A DNA stretch of 64,000 nt from Cacconaster sp045642485 (GCA_045642485.1 JAZUIV010000059.1:1-64000); one strand, 5' to 3'. Positions 24,782 through 34,156 are shown, counted from the first letter of the stretch. Notes: generated by a model not told the origin, from the letters alone. Made by a program: numbers and translations.

Positions 24782-25669
24782 ATGAAGGGAAGGAAGAAAT
24801 TGTCTGAAAGTGCCGCCTCCGGAATGGTGGCACTTGTTTTTTTGATTCTGGGGTTCCAGCTGGCTCTGTTCGTGACTAAAGTTCTGCAGCGCCCCACAGA
24901 GGCTGAAGCGATTGCGGAGTCCGGAATCGTCCCGCCGGATGCTGTTGTTCCGGAGTCCGGTTCGTTTGAGGTGAAGAAGCCGGGAACAGATAATGGTCAT
25001 CGTCTGGGGAGGCGTTCTGGAAGAAAAACGTGGAATGACAAGAGTGTGGGGACTTCTGTTTCTGCGCCGAAACGGCGCATCGAGAGTTTCCGGTTCGATC
25101 CCAATACCGTGTCGGAGGAGGATCTTGCCCGCCTGGGGTTAAGCCCCAAACAGGCCGCTTCCATCGGAAATTACCGTTCCAAGGGAGGGCGTTTCCGAAA
25201 AAAGGAAGATTTTGCGAAGATGTATGTCGTTTCCGATTCTCTGTATGCAAGGCTTGAGCCGTACATCGACATTCCCAAACTTGAACTGAATTCGGCTGAC
25301 AGTGCGGCACTTGTCCGATTGAAGGGGATTGGTCCGTTCTATGCCGGCAGGATTCTCTCCTACAGGGAGAAATTGGGCGGATTCTGCGACATCCGTCAGA
25401 TGATGGAGGTGGAGGGTCTGGATTCGGCCCGATTCTCAGGCTTCTGTGATGAAATATATGTGGATACGGCACGGATAGTGAAAATCGATATCTGGCGTGA
25501 CAGCCTGCCCCGGCTGGTGTCCCATCCCTATATCGGGGAGAAGGGAGTCCGCCGCATCGAACGTTTCAAAAATGTCTATGACTCCACCCTCTGGTCCATC
25601 GGCAATCTGTTGAAAGACCACGTCATCGCCCCCGAGCAATTCTCCCGCCTCTCTCCCTATCTGGAATGA
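24782..25669 (+). CDS. Membrane-anchored helix-hairpin-helix protein (ComEA-like)
   Basis: A 295-residue protein with one N-terminal membrane helix (ASGMVALVFLILGFQLALFVTK), a low-complexity linker (~40-100) and repeated helix-hairpin-helix units. The first is FDPNTVSEEDLARLGLSPKQAASIGNYRSKGG (~105-137). The second is LNSADSAALVRLKGIGPFYAGRILSYREKLGG (~172-203), with the classic KGIGPFYAGRI hairpin. A third, degenerate unit lies in the C terminus. ComEA-like proteins bind DNA in the periplasm during uptake, and related proteins are common in Bacteroidota. DNA binding is likely, but a role in competence is only inferred. No other com gene is nearby. Confidence 0.78.
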   Translation: MKGRKKLSESAASGMVALVFLILGFQLALFVTKVLQRPTEAEAIAESGIVPPDAVVPESGSFEVKKPGTDNGHRLGRRSGRKTWNDKSVGTSVSAPKRRIESFRFDPNTVSEEDLARLGLSPKQAASIGNYRSKGGRFRKKEDFAKMYVVSDSLYARLEPYIDIPKLELNSADSAALVRLKGIGPFYAGRILSYREKLGGFCDIRQMMEVEGLDSARFSGFCDEIYVDTARIVKIDIWRDSLPRLVSHPYIGEKGVRRIERFKNVYDSTLWSIGNLLKDHVIAPEQFSRLSPYLE

Positions 25670-25677
25670 CTTTCGTA

Positions 25678-25700
25678 CAGACGCGAATCATTCGCGTCTG
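25678..25700 (+). terminator. Compact 10-bp hairpin after the helix-hairpin-helix gene
   Basis: CAGACGCGAA (25678-25687) and TTCGCGTCTG (25691-25700) form a perfect stem with a 3-nt loop, 9 nt after the stop codon. It lacks a T tail, so termination strength is uncertain, but its position between two transcription units fits a terminator or 3'-end stabiliser. Confidence 0.55.
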
Positions 25701-25737
25701 AAAGAAGTGTTTGTCACTGCGTGTAAGAAAGTTTTTG

Positions 25738-25745
25738 TAAATTTG
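25738..25745 (+). promoter_or_regulatory. -7 promoter element for the ABC exporter operon
   Basis: TAAATTTG fits TAnnTTTG and is 40 nt before the ATG at 25785. A TTTG at 25710-25713 is a possible, somewhat distant -33 element. Confidence 0.6.
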
Positions 25746-25784
25746 ACGGAATTTTGTATAATTTTACAATTTATAGCAACTGTT

Positions 25785-26684
25785 ATGCTTCAGTGTGACA
25801 ACGTTACCAAATGTTTTGGGAATTTCAAGGCGCTTGACGGTGTTTCCGTGACAATTCCCGAGGGGACCATATTCGGCCTTCTGGGGCCCAACGGGGCTGG
25901 CAAGACAACCCTCATCAGAATTATAAACAGAATCATTCCCGCCACGGAAGGACGGATTGTCCTCAACGGCAAGGAGATGACGGACGAGGATGTCCGCTCT
26001 TTGGGATATCTCCCGGAAGAGAGGGGTCTGTTCAAAAAATTGAAAGTTGGGGAACAGGCCGTCTATCTGGCCAGGCTCAGGGGAATGTCCACGGCCCAGG
26101 CCATCGCGGAACTCAAGAAATGGTTCATCCGCTTCGGAATCCAGAGTTGGTGGGACAAGAAAATCGAGGAACTCTCCAAGGGCATGGCGCAGAAGGTGCA
26201 GTTCATAACCACAGTCGTCCATAAACCCCAAATCCTGATTCTGGACGAGCCCTTCTCCGGTTTCGACCCGGTGAACGCCCAGCTCATCCGAAACGAGATC
26301 CTCAGGCTGCGAGACGAAGGCACGACCATCATCCTTTCCACTCACAATATGGAATCCGTCGAGGAACTGTGCGACAACATAATGCTGCTGAACAAATCGA
26401 AACTGATTGTCAGCGGTCCGACAGACGAAGTGAGAAGAAAATATGGCGCGAACCAGGTCGAGGTGATATACCGCGGCGAAACCCCGCTGCAGGATAGCGA
26501 AGCTTTCGGTGTGTTCCTGACGGAGGACCACAAGGCCGGACATAGAGCAGTGCTCAACGTCAATGACGGCTTTGGTTCCAAGGATGTCCTTCCGGCATTA
26601 TTGGACAAAGTAGACATCGTGTCTTACAAGGAACTGATTCCCAGAATGAACGACATATTCATAAGCCTTGTCGGCGGCAAATAG
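25785..26684 (+). CDS. ABC transporter ATP-binding protein (NatA-like, ABC-2 exporter)
   Basis: A 299-residue ATPase. Walker A is GLLGPNGAGKTTLIRI (~31-46), the signature ELSKGMAQKVQFI (~135) replaces the usual LSGGQ with LSKGM, and Walker B is ILILDEPFSGFDPVNAQL, followed by the H-loop LSTHNM. The ~80-residue C-terminal extension is typical of NatA/DrrA-like proteins. The ATG at 25785 is used because upstream codons in the same frame lie in the promoter. It works with the permease that begins 6 nt downstream. Related NatAB-type systems export sodium or small molecules. The substrate here is unknown. Confidence 0.88.
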   Translation: MLQCDNVTKCFGNFKALDGVSVTIPEGTIFGLLGPNGAGKTTLIRIINRIIPATEGRIVLNGKEMTDEDVRSLGYLPEERGLFKKLKVGEQAVYLARLRGMSTAQAIAELKKWFIRFGIQSWWDKKIEELSKGMAQKVQFITTVVHKPQILILDEPFSGFDPVNAQLIRNEILRLRDEGTTIILSTHNMESVEELCDNIMLLNKSKLIVSGPTDEVRRKYGANQVEVIYRGETPLQDSEAFGVFLTEDHKAGHRAVLNVNDGFGSKDVLPALLDKVDIVSYKELIPRMNDIFISLVGGK

Positions 26685-26690
26685 GAGGAA

Positions 26691-28067
26691 ATGACGATGA
26701 AATTCAGTAAAATAGGCATAATCATAGGACACGAATATTCTACCCGCGTCCGCAAGAAGACATTCCTGCTCACAACTTTCCTCACTCCGCTCCTGCTGGG
26801 CCTGTGCTTCTGCATACCTACCCTGATAATGCTTGCGGGAGGAAGCGAACACTACAACGTCAAGGTAATTGACGATTCCGGCATCTGCGCGCCGTTCTTC
26901 GAGAATGACGATACCACAACCTATGAAATCACCTCGGGAGAAGATGCCGTGACCTTGAGCAAATCCCTAAAGGAAAACGATTTGTATGCTGTGGTCCACA
27001 TTTCCGCGCTCGATGCGGACGGCAACGTGACCGTGGATGCATTTTCCGACGAACCGTTGAACGTGGATGTGAAGGGCAACGTAAGGCACGCTGTCAGCAA
27101 GGCGGTGGAAGCCCGGAAACTGACTGCATACAACATAAACAACCTTGACAAGATTATGGATGCGGTCCATACCGATATCCGTATCAACACGATGACTATG
27201 ACAGAGGGTGGAGAGGCGAAGGCGGACTCCGCGGAACTTTATATGATACTGGCCTATCTGATGAGCTTCATAATCTACATGTTTGTGTTCCTGTTCGGCA
27301 ACTCGGTGATGCAAAGTATTATAGAAGAAAAGAGCAGCCGTGTGGTGGAGGTTGTGGTATCTTCTGTCAGAAGCGTGGAACTGATGATGGGCAAGATAAT
27401 CGGAGTTGCGCTGGTCGCGCTGACCCAGTTCGTGATGTGGGTGGTTCTCACACTCGTAATCGTGGTGGGCTTCGGCGCAATAGCATCCCAGAAGCTTGCT
27501 GAAAAACAGCCGGAGGCTGTTGCCGGCATTATGGCCGCGGAGGGAAGCGGAAGCATCGACAACATAGCTTCGCTGGTCGAAGCTACCTCCCAGGACGGTG
27601 AGAATGCCGGGATGGTAAGAATCCTTCACCAGATTTCCGACCTGAACTGGCTCTACATCGTCGGATGCTTCCTGATATACTTCATCCTCGGGTATCTGCT
27701 CTATGCGTCGATGTTCGCCGCGGTGGGAGCGGCTGTTGACAATGCGGCGGACACAGGCCAGCTTCAGATGCCGATTACCATCCCGATGATTGTCGGACTG
27801 TTTATGATGCTGCACGTCTTCCAGCACCCGTCAAGCCCGATAGCGTTCTGGGGCTCCATTATACCTTGGACCTCTCCTATGGTTATGTTGGCAAGAATTC
27901 CTTTCGGGGTCGTTCCGGTGTGGCAACTTGCCCTTTCAATAGGACTGCTTCTGCTTGCGTTTGTCGGGACGGCATATCTGTCGGCAAGAATCTACAGGAG
28001 AGGAATATTGTCCTTCGGCAAAAAATCCACTTTCAAAGATTTGTTCAAATGGATGAAAAACAAATGA
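26691..28067 (+). CDS. ABC-2 type permease (NatB-like)
   Basis: A 458-residue membrane protein: a first membrane helix (KTFLLTTFLTPLLLGLCFCIPTLIML, ~25-50), a large periplasmic domain (~55-180), then about five helices from ~185 to 445. The segment MQSIIEEKSSRVVEVVVSSVRSVELMMGKIIG (~207-238) is a hallmark of the NatB/ABC-2 permease family. An AGGAGG Shine-Dalgarno sits 3 nt before the ATG, which is unusual for Bacteroidota. A second ATG is at 26697. It forms the exporter with the upstream ATPase. The stop overlaps the next gene (ATGA). Confidence 0.87.
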   Translation: MTMKFSKIGIIIGHEYSTRVRKKTFLLTTFLTPLLLGLCFCIPTLIMLAGGSEHYNVKVIDDSGICAPFFENDDTTTYEITSGEDAVTLSKSLKENDLYAVVHISALDADGNVTVDAFSDEPLNVDVKGNVRHAVSKAVEARKLTAYNINNLDKIMDAVHTDIRINTMTMTEGGEAKADSAELYMILAYLMSFIIYMFVFLFGNSVMQSIIEEKSSRVVEVVVSSVRSVELMMGKIIGVALVALTQFVMWVVLTLVIVVGFGAIASQKLAEKQPEAVAGIMAAEGSGSIDNIASLVEATSQDGENAGMVRILHQISDLNWLYIVGCFLIYFILGYLLYASMFAAVGAAVDNAADTGQLQMPITIPMIVGLFMMLHVFQHPSSPIAFWGSIIPWTSPMVMLARIPFGVVPVWQLALSIGLLLLAFVGTAYLSARIYRRGILSFGKKSTFKDLFKWMKNK

Positions 28068-28807
28068 AAATGAAAAAAATAACTCTTTTTGTCCTGACTT
28101 GTTTGCTTCCTGCGCTGTCATTTGCGCAGCTGGATTACAAATGGGAAGTGGTCAGGATTGATTCCACTTTTGACAACGGGAAGGACTATACTGTCACGGA
28201 AATCATAGGAAAGTATGATTCTCTGGTAGCCCCGCTCCAGGAAATCATCGGCTATGCCGAGGATGAATACAGCGGACGCTATCCGGAAAGCCCGCTTTCG
28301 AACTTTGCGGCGGATGCCCTGCGGGAGTGTGCCGTCAGCCTTTCGGGCGGTAACGTGGATGTCGCCTTGACAAATTTCGGCGGAATACGCAGTTCAATGC
28401 CCAAGGGAGCGGTCAGGGTATATGACATATACTCGATATTCCCTTTCAACAACGACATTGTCTGGTTTGACGTGAAGGGTTCTGACCTGCGCGCCATTTT
28501 TGAAAGAATGGCAAAATCCGGAAGGATTCAGGCCTGGAGCAACGTCGAACTGGTGGTTGAAGGAAAGAAAATAACCCGACTGAACGTTGCCGGAGCCCCC
28601 TTGGATGACAACAGGATTTACAGGATGGCGACAATCAACTTCCTGATGGAAGGGGGCGACGGACTGGCATTGTCCAAGGTGGCACAGAGTCAGGTGTCAA
28701 GCGGCGTCTATCTCAGGGATGCTTTTGTCGGGTACATCAAGGACAAGACCGCAAAGGGAGAAAAACTGAAACTTGCCATTGACGGCAGAGTGAAAATAAC
28801 CGAATAA
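28064..28807 (+). CDS. 5'-nucleotidase C-terminal domain protein (separate gene)
   Basis: A 247-residue secreted protein with a signal peptide (KKITLFVLTCLLPALSFAQ). The mature part is the substrate-binding C-terminal domain of 5'-nucleotidase/UshA: SPLSNFAADALRE, VDVALTNFGGIRSSMPKGAVRVYDIYSIFPFNNDIV with the conserved Asn-Gly-Gly-Ile-Arg type loop, and TINFLMEGGDGL with the stacking region. It has no metallophosphatase domain, which is encoded by the next gene, 13 nt downstream. Together the two probably make a periplasmic nucleotide phosphatase. The split, with the C-terminal domain encoded first, is seen in other Bacteroidota. Confidence 0.85.
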   Translation: MKMKKITLFVLTCLLPALSFAQLDYKWEVVRIDSTFDNGKDYTVTEIIGKYDSLVAPLQEIIGYAEDEYSGRYPESPLSNFAADALRECAVSLSGGNVDVALTNFGGIRSSMPKGAVRVYDIYSIFPFNNDIVWFDVKGSDLRAIFERMAKSGRIQAWSNVELVVEGKKITRLNVAGAPLDDNRIYRMATINFLMEGGDGLALSKVAQSQVSSGVYLRDAFVGYIKDKTAKGEKLKLAIDGRVKITE

Positions 28808-28820
28808 GGAGAAGAGAACA

Positions 28821-29666
28821 ATGAAAGGACTGAAATATATCGTATTTGCGCTGATTATTCTGAGTTCCTGCCAGGTGCAGTCCCGGAAACTTGTCATTCT
28901 GCATACCAATGACACCCATAGCCAGATAGAGCCCCTGCGTGTAGGTCGGGATGCCGGCCTTGGAGGTGTTGACCGCCGTCTGCAATTCATCAACAGTGTC
29001 CGCAAGGAATACGGAAAGAATAACGTCCTCCTTCTTGACGGAGGCGATTACAATCAGGGAACACCCTATTTCACCGTCGCAAAGGGCGACCTTGAGGTGG
29101 AACTGTGCAATGCTCTCGGATATGACGTGGCGACTCTGGGCAACCACGAGTTTGACAACGGGCAGGAGGAACTGGCACGCCGTCTGGGCAATGTAAGACA
29201 CACAACCGTGACCTGCAACTATGATTTTTCAGAGACGGTGCTCAAGGATTTTATCAAGCCGTACACCATAGTGAAGCGTGCGGGTCAGAAAATCGGTATA
29301 ATAGGCGTCGCCCCGACCGGGCTGAGCAGTCTTGTGATGAAGTCCAGCCAGAAGGGATTGAAAAAGTTGAACACTATAGAAGAGGTGAACAGGTGGGCCG
29401 AATATCTCAGGAATCAGGAAAAGTGCGACCTGGTGATTCTGCTTTCACATCTGGGATACAGCGGAGGAGATATTAAGGACCCGTCGGATCTGGTGGTGGC
29501 CGCAAATTCCAGGAACATAGACCTGATTGTGGGAGGGCATAGCCACACCTATCTGAAAGAGGCGAAGGAAGTTGAAAATCTGGACGGTATCGCGGTGCCT
29601 GTAGTCCAGGCTTCAGGCAGGGGGGTGGTAGTCGGGAAGTTTGAAATCAATCTCTCTCGACCTTGA
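28821..29666 (+). CDS. Metallophosphatase (5'-nucleotidase N-terminal domain) lipoprotein
   Basis: A 281-residue lipoprotein (ALIILSSC, Cys17). It carries all metal-binding motifs of the calcineurin-like phosphatases: LHTNDTH (D-x-H, ~28-34), LDGGDYNQG (~72-80), TLGNHEFD (~102-109), SHLGYSGGD and VGGHSH (~238-243). The length ends at the domain boundary, just where UshA-type enzymes continue into the C-terminal domain, and that domain is the preceding gene. The last 20 bp overlap the convergent DUF4783 gene, so there is no room for a terminator between them. Confidence 0.88.
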   Translation: MKGLKYIVFALIILSSCQVQSRKLVILHTNDTHSQIEPLRVGRDAGLGGVDRRLQFINSVRKEYGKNNVLLLDGGDYNQGTPYFTVAKGDLEVELCNALGYDVATLGNHEFDNGQEELARRLGNVRHTTVTCNYDFSETVLKDFIKPYTIVKRAGQKIGIIGVAPTGLSSLVMKSSQKGLKKLNTIEEVNRWAEYLRNQEKCDLVILLSHLGYSGGDIKDPSDLVVAANSRNIDLIVGGHSHTYLKEAKEVENLDGIAVPVVQASGRGVVVGKFEINLSRP

Positions 29667-30042
29667 TTTGCTCGATGCAGTTGTCGGTCTCGGTCGATTT
29701 GACATATAGAATGATTCTGAAATTCTCCCCACCGGCATCAAGTTCTCCCACAGCGTACTTCATCGGAGCCTTGCCGCTTTTGTGGATGATGGTGAATTTC
29801 TTGGGAGTGTGGTTGTTGAAGAAATTCTTCATAATGAGCTTGGCCTGATTCCGGGTACAATTGTTGATGGCCCCCAGAATGTCCAACTCGATGCTGTCGG
29901 AGAACCAGGCGGAAAGTTTTTCATAATCTCCGGCGTTGATGTATTTCCCGATGGGGGTGAAAACGTCCTGATCCTTGTCCTGGGCGGAGAGAATTCCCGC
30001 TGAAAGCAGAATTACGGAGAGCGAAAGCAGAAGTTTCTTCAT
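29647..30042 (-). CDS. DUF4783 secreted protein
   Basis: A 131-residue protein with a signal peptide (KKLLLSLSVILLSAGILSAQ). The mature ~110 residues match the DUF4783 pattern: VFTPIGKYINAGDYEKLSAWFSDSIELDILG, a SnoaL/NTF2-like helical start, then NQAKLIMKNFFNNHTPKKFTIIHKSGK and YAVGELDAGGENFRIILYVK, ending in IEQIKVE. The fold is probably NTF2-like. Its function is unknown. It is on the opposite strand from its neighbours and converges on the metallophosphatase gene with a 20-bp overlap. TATATTTC on the minus strand (30051-30058) is a near-consensus -7 element close to the start. Confidence 0.85.
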   Translation of the reverse strand: MKKLLLSLSVILLSAGILSAQDKDQDVFTPIGKYINAGDYEKLSAWFSDSIELDILGAINNCTRNQAKLIMKNFFNNHTPKKFTIIHKSGKAPMKYAVGELDAGGENFRIILYVKSTETDNCIEQIKVERD

Positions 30043-30089
30043 AATGAATTGAAATATAGGGAAAAGAATATAGCAAAAATTGAGCCAGT

Positions 30090-30563
30090 ATGAAAATCAG
30101 ACTGATTACAGTTGGAAAGACAGTCGAACCGTATATCAGGACGGGACTTGAACTCTATTGTGGAAGGATAAAGCATTACATATCCTTTGAGATGGAGGAA
30201 ATCCCCGATATCCGTCAGACGTCATCCCTTTCGCAGGCTCAAATCAAGCAGAAAGAGGGACTTGCAATCCTTAAGGCCGTCCGCCCGGGTGAATGTGTGC
30301 TGCTGCTGGATGAAAATGGCAGGACTTTCACTTCAGTTGAGTGGGCCCGTGAACTGGAGAACAGGATGGCACACCTGTCAAAGGATCTGACATTTGTCAT
30401 AGGGGGACCTTACGGTTTCTCCGAAGATGTATATGACCGGGCTGATGGAAAGATATCTCTTTCGCGGATGACCTTCTCCCATCAGATGGTCAGGCTGATA
30501 TTCGTGGAACAGTTATACCGTGCAATGACGATAATCAAGGGAGAACCGTATCATCACGAATGA
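30090..30563 (+). CDS. rlmH: 23S rRNA (pseudouridine-1915-N3)-methyltransferase
   Basis: A 157-residue SPOUT-family methyltransferase. The knot motifs are LLLDENGRTFTSVEWA (~72-87), FVIGGPYGFSEDVYDRADGKISLSRMTFSHQMVRLIFVEQLYRA (~103-146) and the C-terminal KGEPYHHE, which is almost invariant in RlmH. It methylates the pseudouridine in helix 69 of the large-subunit rRNA. The length is normal. Its stop overlaps the start of the histidine kinase (ATGA), so the two are translationally coupled. Confidence 0.96.
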   Translation: MKIRLITVGKTVEPYIRTGLELYCGRIKHYISFEMEEIPDIRQTSSLSQAQIKQKEGLAILKAVRPGECVLLLDENGRTFTSVEWARELENRMAHLSKDLTFVIGGPYGFSEDVYDRADGKISLSRMTFSHQMVRLIFVEQLYRAMTIIKGEPYHHE

Positions 30564-33500
30564 GGAAGACGGAAACATATGTGAAAGGGTTGACCGACCG
30601 GTTAGGAAAAAACGTTCCGACGCTGTTTCTTCTGGCGGCGGTAGTCGTGTTCATTTTCTCTTTCCGTTCAATCAGTTATGAGAAGAGGCTTTCCAATGAG
30701 GTTAAGAAGGTGGAGGCTTCCCTGCACAAGAGACAGAAAATAGTCGAGCAGTATGCCATCAGAGCCCTTGAAGCGGAAGGAGAGTGGAGGGATTTCAATG
30801 ACCTGCCCGAGGATATGGTCGTTTACTGCTATCGGAACGACTCTTTATGTTCCTGGACGCATCAGTTCCCTGTCGGCAACGATGCCATAAGGGCATATTC
30901 CTTCAGTTACCGCCTGCAGTATGCAAATGACAGAAATACCTGGTCCACACCTCTTGCATACTTGGGTATCAAGGAGCAGTATGTGAATCTCGGCTCTTCC
31001 TGGTATATTGTCAATACGCAGATTTCCAAGGATTTTAAAACCAAGATAGTGACGGGAATACTGGTAAGGACCGAATATCCGTCAGCCTATCTGAAAGACC
31101 GTGTGAACAAACATCTTCACATCGGAGAGGGATTCACGACCGAAAGCATCCACAACGACGACTCGGCGATAGTGTATGGAATAGAGGGTGAACCCCTCTT
31201 CTCGATAGTCACGGATGCGCCCAGTTCCTTCTCGGGAGTGGGGAGTCCGTTGGTCTGGATATCATTTATGCTGATAGTTGTCGCCTTCTTCGCAAATCAT
31301 TACCGCAGGCATAGCCTGAAAAGTTTTCTGGAGGTGATGGCCGCTCTGGTGTTCGTCCGTGTCGCATCGGCGGTCTATGTGGGCAACATATCGAATCCGG
31401 GGGACATATTCTCGCCGATTTACTACGCGGACACGGCTTTTTTCAATTCACTGGGAAATCTGCTCATCAACAGCACCCTTCTTTCTCTGGCCGTCTATTC
31501 GTTTTTTGTCCTCAGGTACGGAATATTCCGCAAATTGAAGGTATCTTCCCGCAGGATGGAGATTCTCACGGTGACGGGCGTCTGCCTGCTCGCCCTGTTC
31601 TTTGCCGTGTATATATTCTTCTTCCTCAGGTCGCTCGTCCTTAACTCCAACATAAACCTCGAGCCTTTCAAACTGAGCGAACTCTCCTTTTACTCGTTCC
31701 TGTGCTATTTCTGCTACGGACTTCAGGTTCTGGCGCTTCAGCAGCTGATTCAGCTGGCGTTGTTTTTCTCTTCGAGATGGCGGCACACAAGTATGTACTC
31801 CTGGAAGAATATGTTGGGGTATATAGTGCTGGTATCTCTGCTGAGCGTTATGATCATCGGGCACTACGGGTCGAAAAAAGTCTTCGAGAGCAACAGGGTG
31901 CGGACCACCAAACTTGCTGTGGACAGGGATATCTCCCTTGAGTTGGAACTGATTGAAATGGAGCAGCTGATAAGCAACGATTCCTTCATCGGAGTGCTTA
32001 CCAGCGTAAAGGCGGTGGATCTTGTGAAGAACAGGCTGTTGGACAGATATATACCTGCCAGCGTTGCCCAGAAGTATGACATCGAGATGACCATATGTTC
32101 CCCGGACAATCTTCTGGATCTTCGAACCGGGGCGGAGCCGGTGGGCTGTTTCCAGTTCTACGATGATATGAACTCCGAATACGGCACACCTCTCTTTTCC
32201 GGCTCCAAGATGTCGTTCATCAACAAATATGACGGAAAGACAACGTATCTGGGATCGTTCTCCTATATGGACGGTAAGGAATATACTGTCACCAGGCTCT
32301 TCATCCTCTTCACCTCCAAGTACCAGAATGTCACTGCCGGCAATCCACTGGAGATTCTGGGAATCCAGCAGCCGAGCAACAGCTACGTGCCGCGGCTCTA
32401 CTCCTTCGCGAAATACCACAACGGCAGAATCGTGACGAACAAAGGCACTTTCCGATATCCGGTCTCTCCGGACTCTTTCGGAGAGAAGGCGGGCTACTAC
32501 ACGATGAACAGGAACGGATACACTCATTTCGTCAACAAAATATCCGTTGATGACGTGGTGGTGCTTTCCCGTCCCAGACAGCCGTTCTTCACCCATATCG
32601 TCTCTTTCTCCTATTTCGTGATATTCTATGGGCTTTTCGTGCTGATATTCACCAGATGGGCCCGTCAGAGCAAACTGATAATCCTCCCCAAGCACTCCAT
32701 CAGGCGCCGGGTCACCTTCCTGATAATCGGCTCGATGGTGGTTTCCCTGCTCAGTATGGGTATCGGTAGCGTGAGCTATGTGGCCAGGCTCAACAGGGAA
32801 AATACCCGTGAGATGGCGCAGGACAGGCTGACGATGGTCCGAAAGGCTCTTTCGGAGCATTGCCGGTATGCCTTGCGTTACAATGACGTGATGACGCCCG
32901 AGATGTCCCTCGCCATATCCGAGGTGTCCGGAGTCAGCGGATGCGACATAGGGCTGTATGATGTGAACGGAGTGCTCATCGCTTCCACAAAACCGGAGAT
33001 ACACGAGCAGATGATTGTGGGCAAGCGTATGAACCACAAGGCGTTCAAAGAAATATGCATCAACAGGTCGACCAGTTATATGACTGTTGAAAGCATTGCA
33101 GGAATGACCTTCTACTCCCTTTATGCTCCCCTTTTCAATGAGGACGGGGATATGGTGGCGGTGGTCAACATCCCATATACGAAGCAGAGCGGTGACGTAA
33201 GGGAGACGGCAATCTCAACCATATCCACAATCGCCAACATCTATCTGGTCCTGCTGATAGCCGCAATTCTTCTTGGCTCATTTATGGCCAATTCAATAGC
33301 CAGGCCTCTTGCGGAAATAAAGAACAAGATAGACAGGCTGGCTCTTTCCGGCACGAACCGGCATATCAGGTACCGCAACCAGAAGGATGAACTGGGGGTG
33401 CTGATACAATCCTACAACAAGATGGTGGACGCTCTGGAAGAGAGTACAAGAAGACTGGCCCAGCAGGAGAGGGAGCAGGCCTGGAAGGAGATGGCCCGGC

Positions 33501-34144
33501 AGATTGCCCACGAAATCAAGAACCCTCTCACTCCTATGCGGCTCAGCATACAGTACCTGATGCGTCTCAAGCAGGAGAACGTTCCCGGATGGGAGGAGAA
33601 ACTGGAGAAAATCAGCCGGTCACTCATAGAGCAGATTGACACTTTGTCCGAAACGGCTTCGGAATTCTCTTCCTTCTCCAAATCTTTCTCCGAGGAGATT
33701 GCCCCGGTCGATATAGACCAGGTGATTCGAGAGGCCGCCGTGCTGTTTGACAACAGGACGGACATTTCGATATTCTATGTCCAGAATATCGAGGGAGCGG
33801 TGACGGAAGGCAGGCGCAGCCAACTCTCCCGTGTTTTCGTCAATCTGATAACCAATTCCATACAAGCCATCGAAGGGGCCGGCACTGAGCGCGGACAGGT
33901 GAAACTCACCCTTGACGGAGATTCTGACAGCGGCTATGTGGTGATGGTGGAGGACAACGGACCGGGGGTTGACCCGGAGAATCTGGCAAAGCTCTTCACC
34001 CCCAACTTCACGACCAAGAGTGGAGGATCCGGCCTTGGCCTTGCCATAAGCCGAAATATAATAGAGCAGATGAACGGCAGCATATCATACTCTCAGTCTT
34101 CTCTTGGAGGAGCGTGCTTCACGGTGCATCTTCCGACGGGCTAA
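30560..34144 (+). CDS. Large membrane sensor histidine kinase (NtrY-like)
   Basis: A 1194-residue sensor kinase. It has an N-terminal membrane helix (~20-38), a periplasmic region, a multi-helix membrane block (~230-440), a second extracytoplasmic domain (~460-670), more helices near 690 and 735, a PAS/Cache-like sensory part, then HAMP (~915-965). The kinase core has the H-box RQIAHEIKNPLTPMRL with phosphoacceptor His984, N-box VFVNLITNSIQAI (~1093), G1 VEDNGPGVDPENL and G2 KSGGSGLGLAISR (~1157). The HEIKNPLTP form is typical of NtrY-like kinases. No response regulator gene is adjacent. It is more than twice the usual length of such kinases. Confidence 0.85.
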   Translation: MRKTETYVKGLTDRLGKNVPTLFLLAAVVVFIFSFRSISYEKRLSNEVKKVEASLHKRQKIVEQYAIRALEAEGEWRDFNDLPEDMVVYCYRNDSLCSWTHQFPVGNDAIRAYSFSYRLQYANDRNTWSTPLAYLGIKEQYVNLGSSWYIVNTQISKDFKTKIVTGILVRTEYPSAYLKDRVNKHLHIGEGFTTESIHNDDSAIVYGIEGEPLFSIVTDAPSSFSGVGSPLVWISFMLIVVAFFANHYRRHSLKSFLEVMAALVFVRVASAVYVGNISNPGDIFSPIYYADTAFFNSLGNLLINSTLLSLAVYSFFVLRYGIFRKLKVSSRRMEILTVTGVCLLALFFAVYIFFFLRSLVLNSNINLEPFKLSELSFYSFLCYFCYGLQVLALQQLIQLALFFSSRWRHTSMYSWKNMLGYIVLVSLLSVMIIGHYGSKKVFESNRVRTTKLAVDRDISLELELIEMEQLISNDSFIGVLTSVKAVDLVKNRLLDRYIPASVAQKYDIEMTICSPDNLLDLRTGAEPVGCFQFYDDMNSEYGTPLFSGSKMSFINKYDGKTTYLGSFSYMDGKEYTVTRLFILFTSKYQNVTAGNPLEILGIQQPSNSYVPRLYSFAKYHNGRIVTNKGTFRYPVSPDSFGEKAGYYTMNRNGYTHFVNKISVDDVVVLSRPRQPFFTHIVSFSYFVIFYGLFVLIFTRWARQSKLIILPKHSIRRRVTFLIIGSMVVSLLSMGIGSVSYVARLNRENTREMAQDRLTMVRKALSEHCRYALRYNDVMTPEMSLAISEVSGVSGCDIGLYDVNGVLIASTKPEIHEQMIVGKRMNHKAFKEICINRSTSYMTVESIAGMTFYSLYAPLFNEDGDMVAVVNIPYTKQSGDVRETAISTISTIANIYLVLLIAAILLGSFMANSIARPLAEIKNKIDRLALSGTNRHIRYRNQKDELGVLIQSYNKMVDALEESTRRLAQQEREQAWKEMARQIAHEIKNPLTPMRLSIQYLMRLKQENVPGWEEKLEKISRSLIEQIDTLSETASEFSSFSKSFSEEIAPVDIDQVIREAAVLFDNRTDISIFYVQNIEGAVTEGRRSQLSRVFVNLITNSIQAIEGAGTERGQVKLTLDGDSDSGYVVMVEDNGPGVDPENLAKLFTPNFTTKSGGSGLGLAISRNIIEQMNGSISYSQSSLGGACFTVHLPTG

Positions 34145-34156
34145 TCGAAAAATTTA

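Noticed and set aside
31448..33037. A 529-codon open frame opposite the histidine kinase
   Set aside because: It lies wholly antisense to a kinase with complete motifs, has no promoter or family signature, and is rich in His, Arg and Pro as expected for the shadow of a coding strand.
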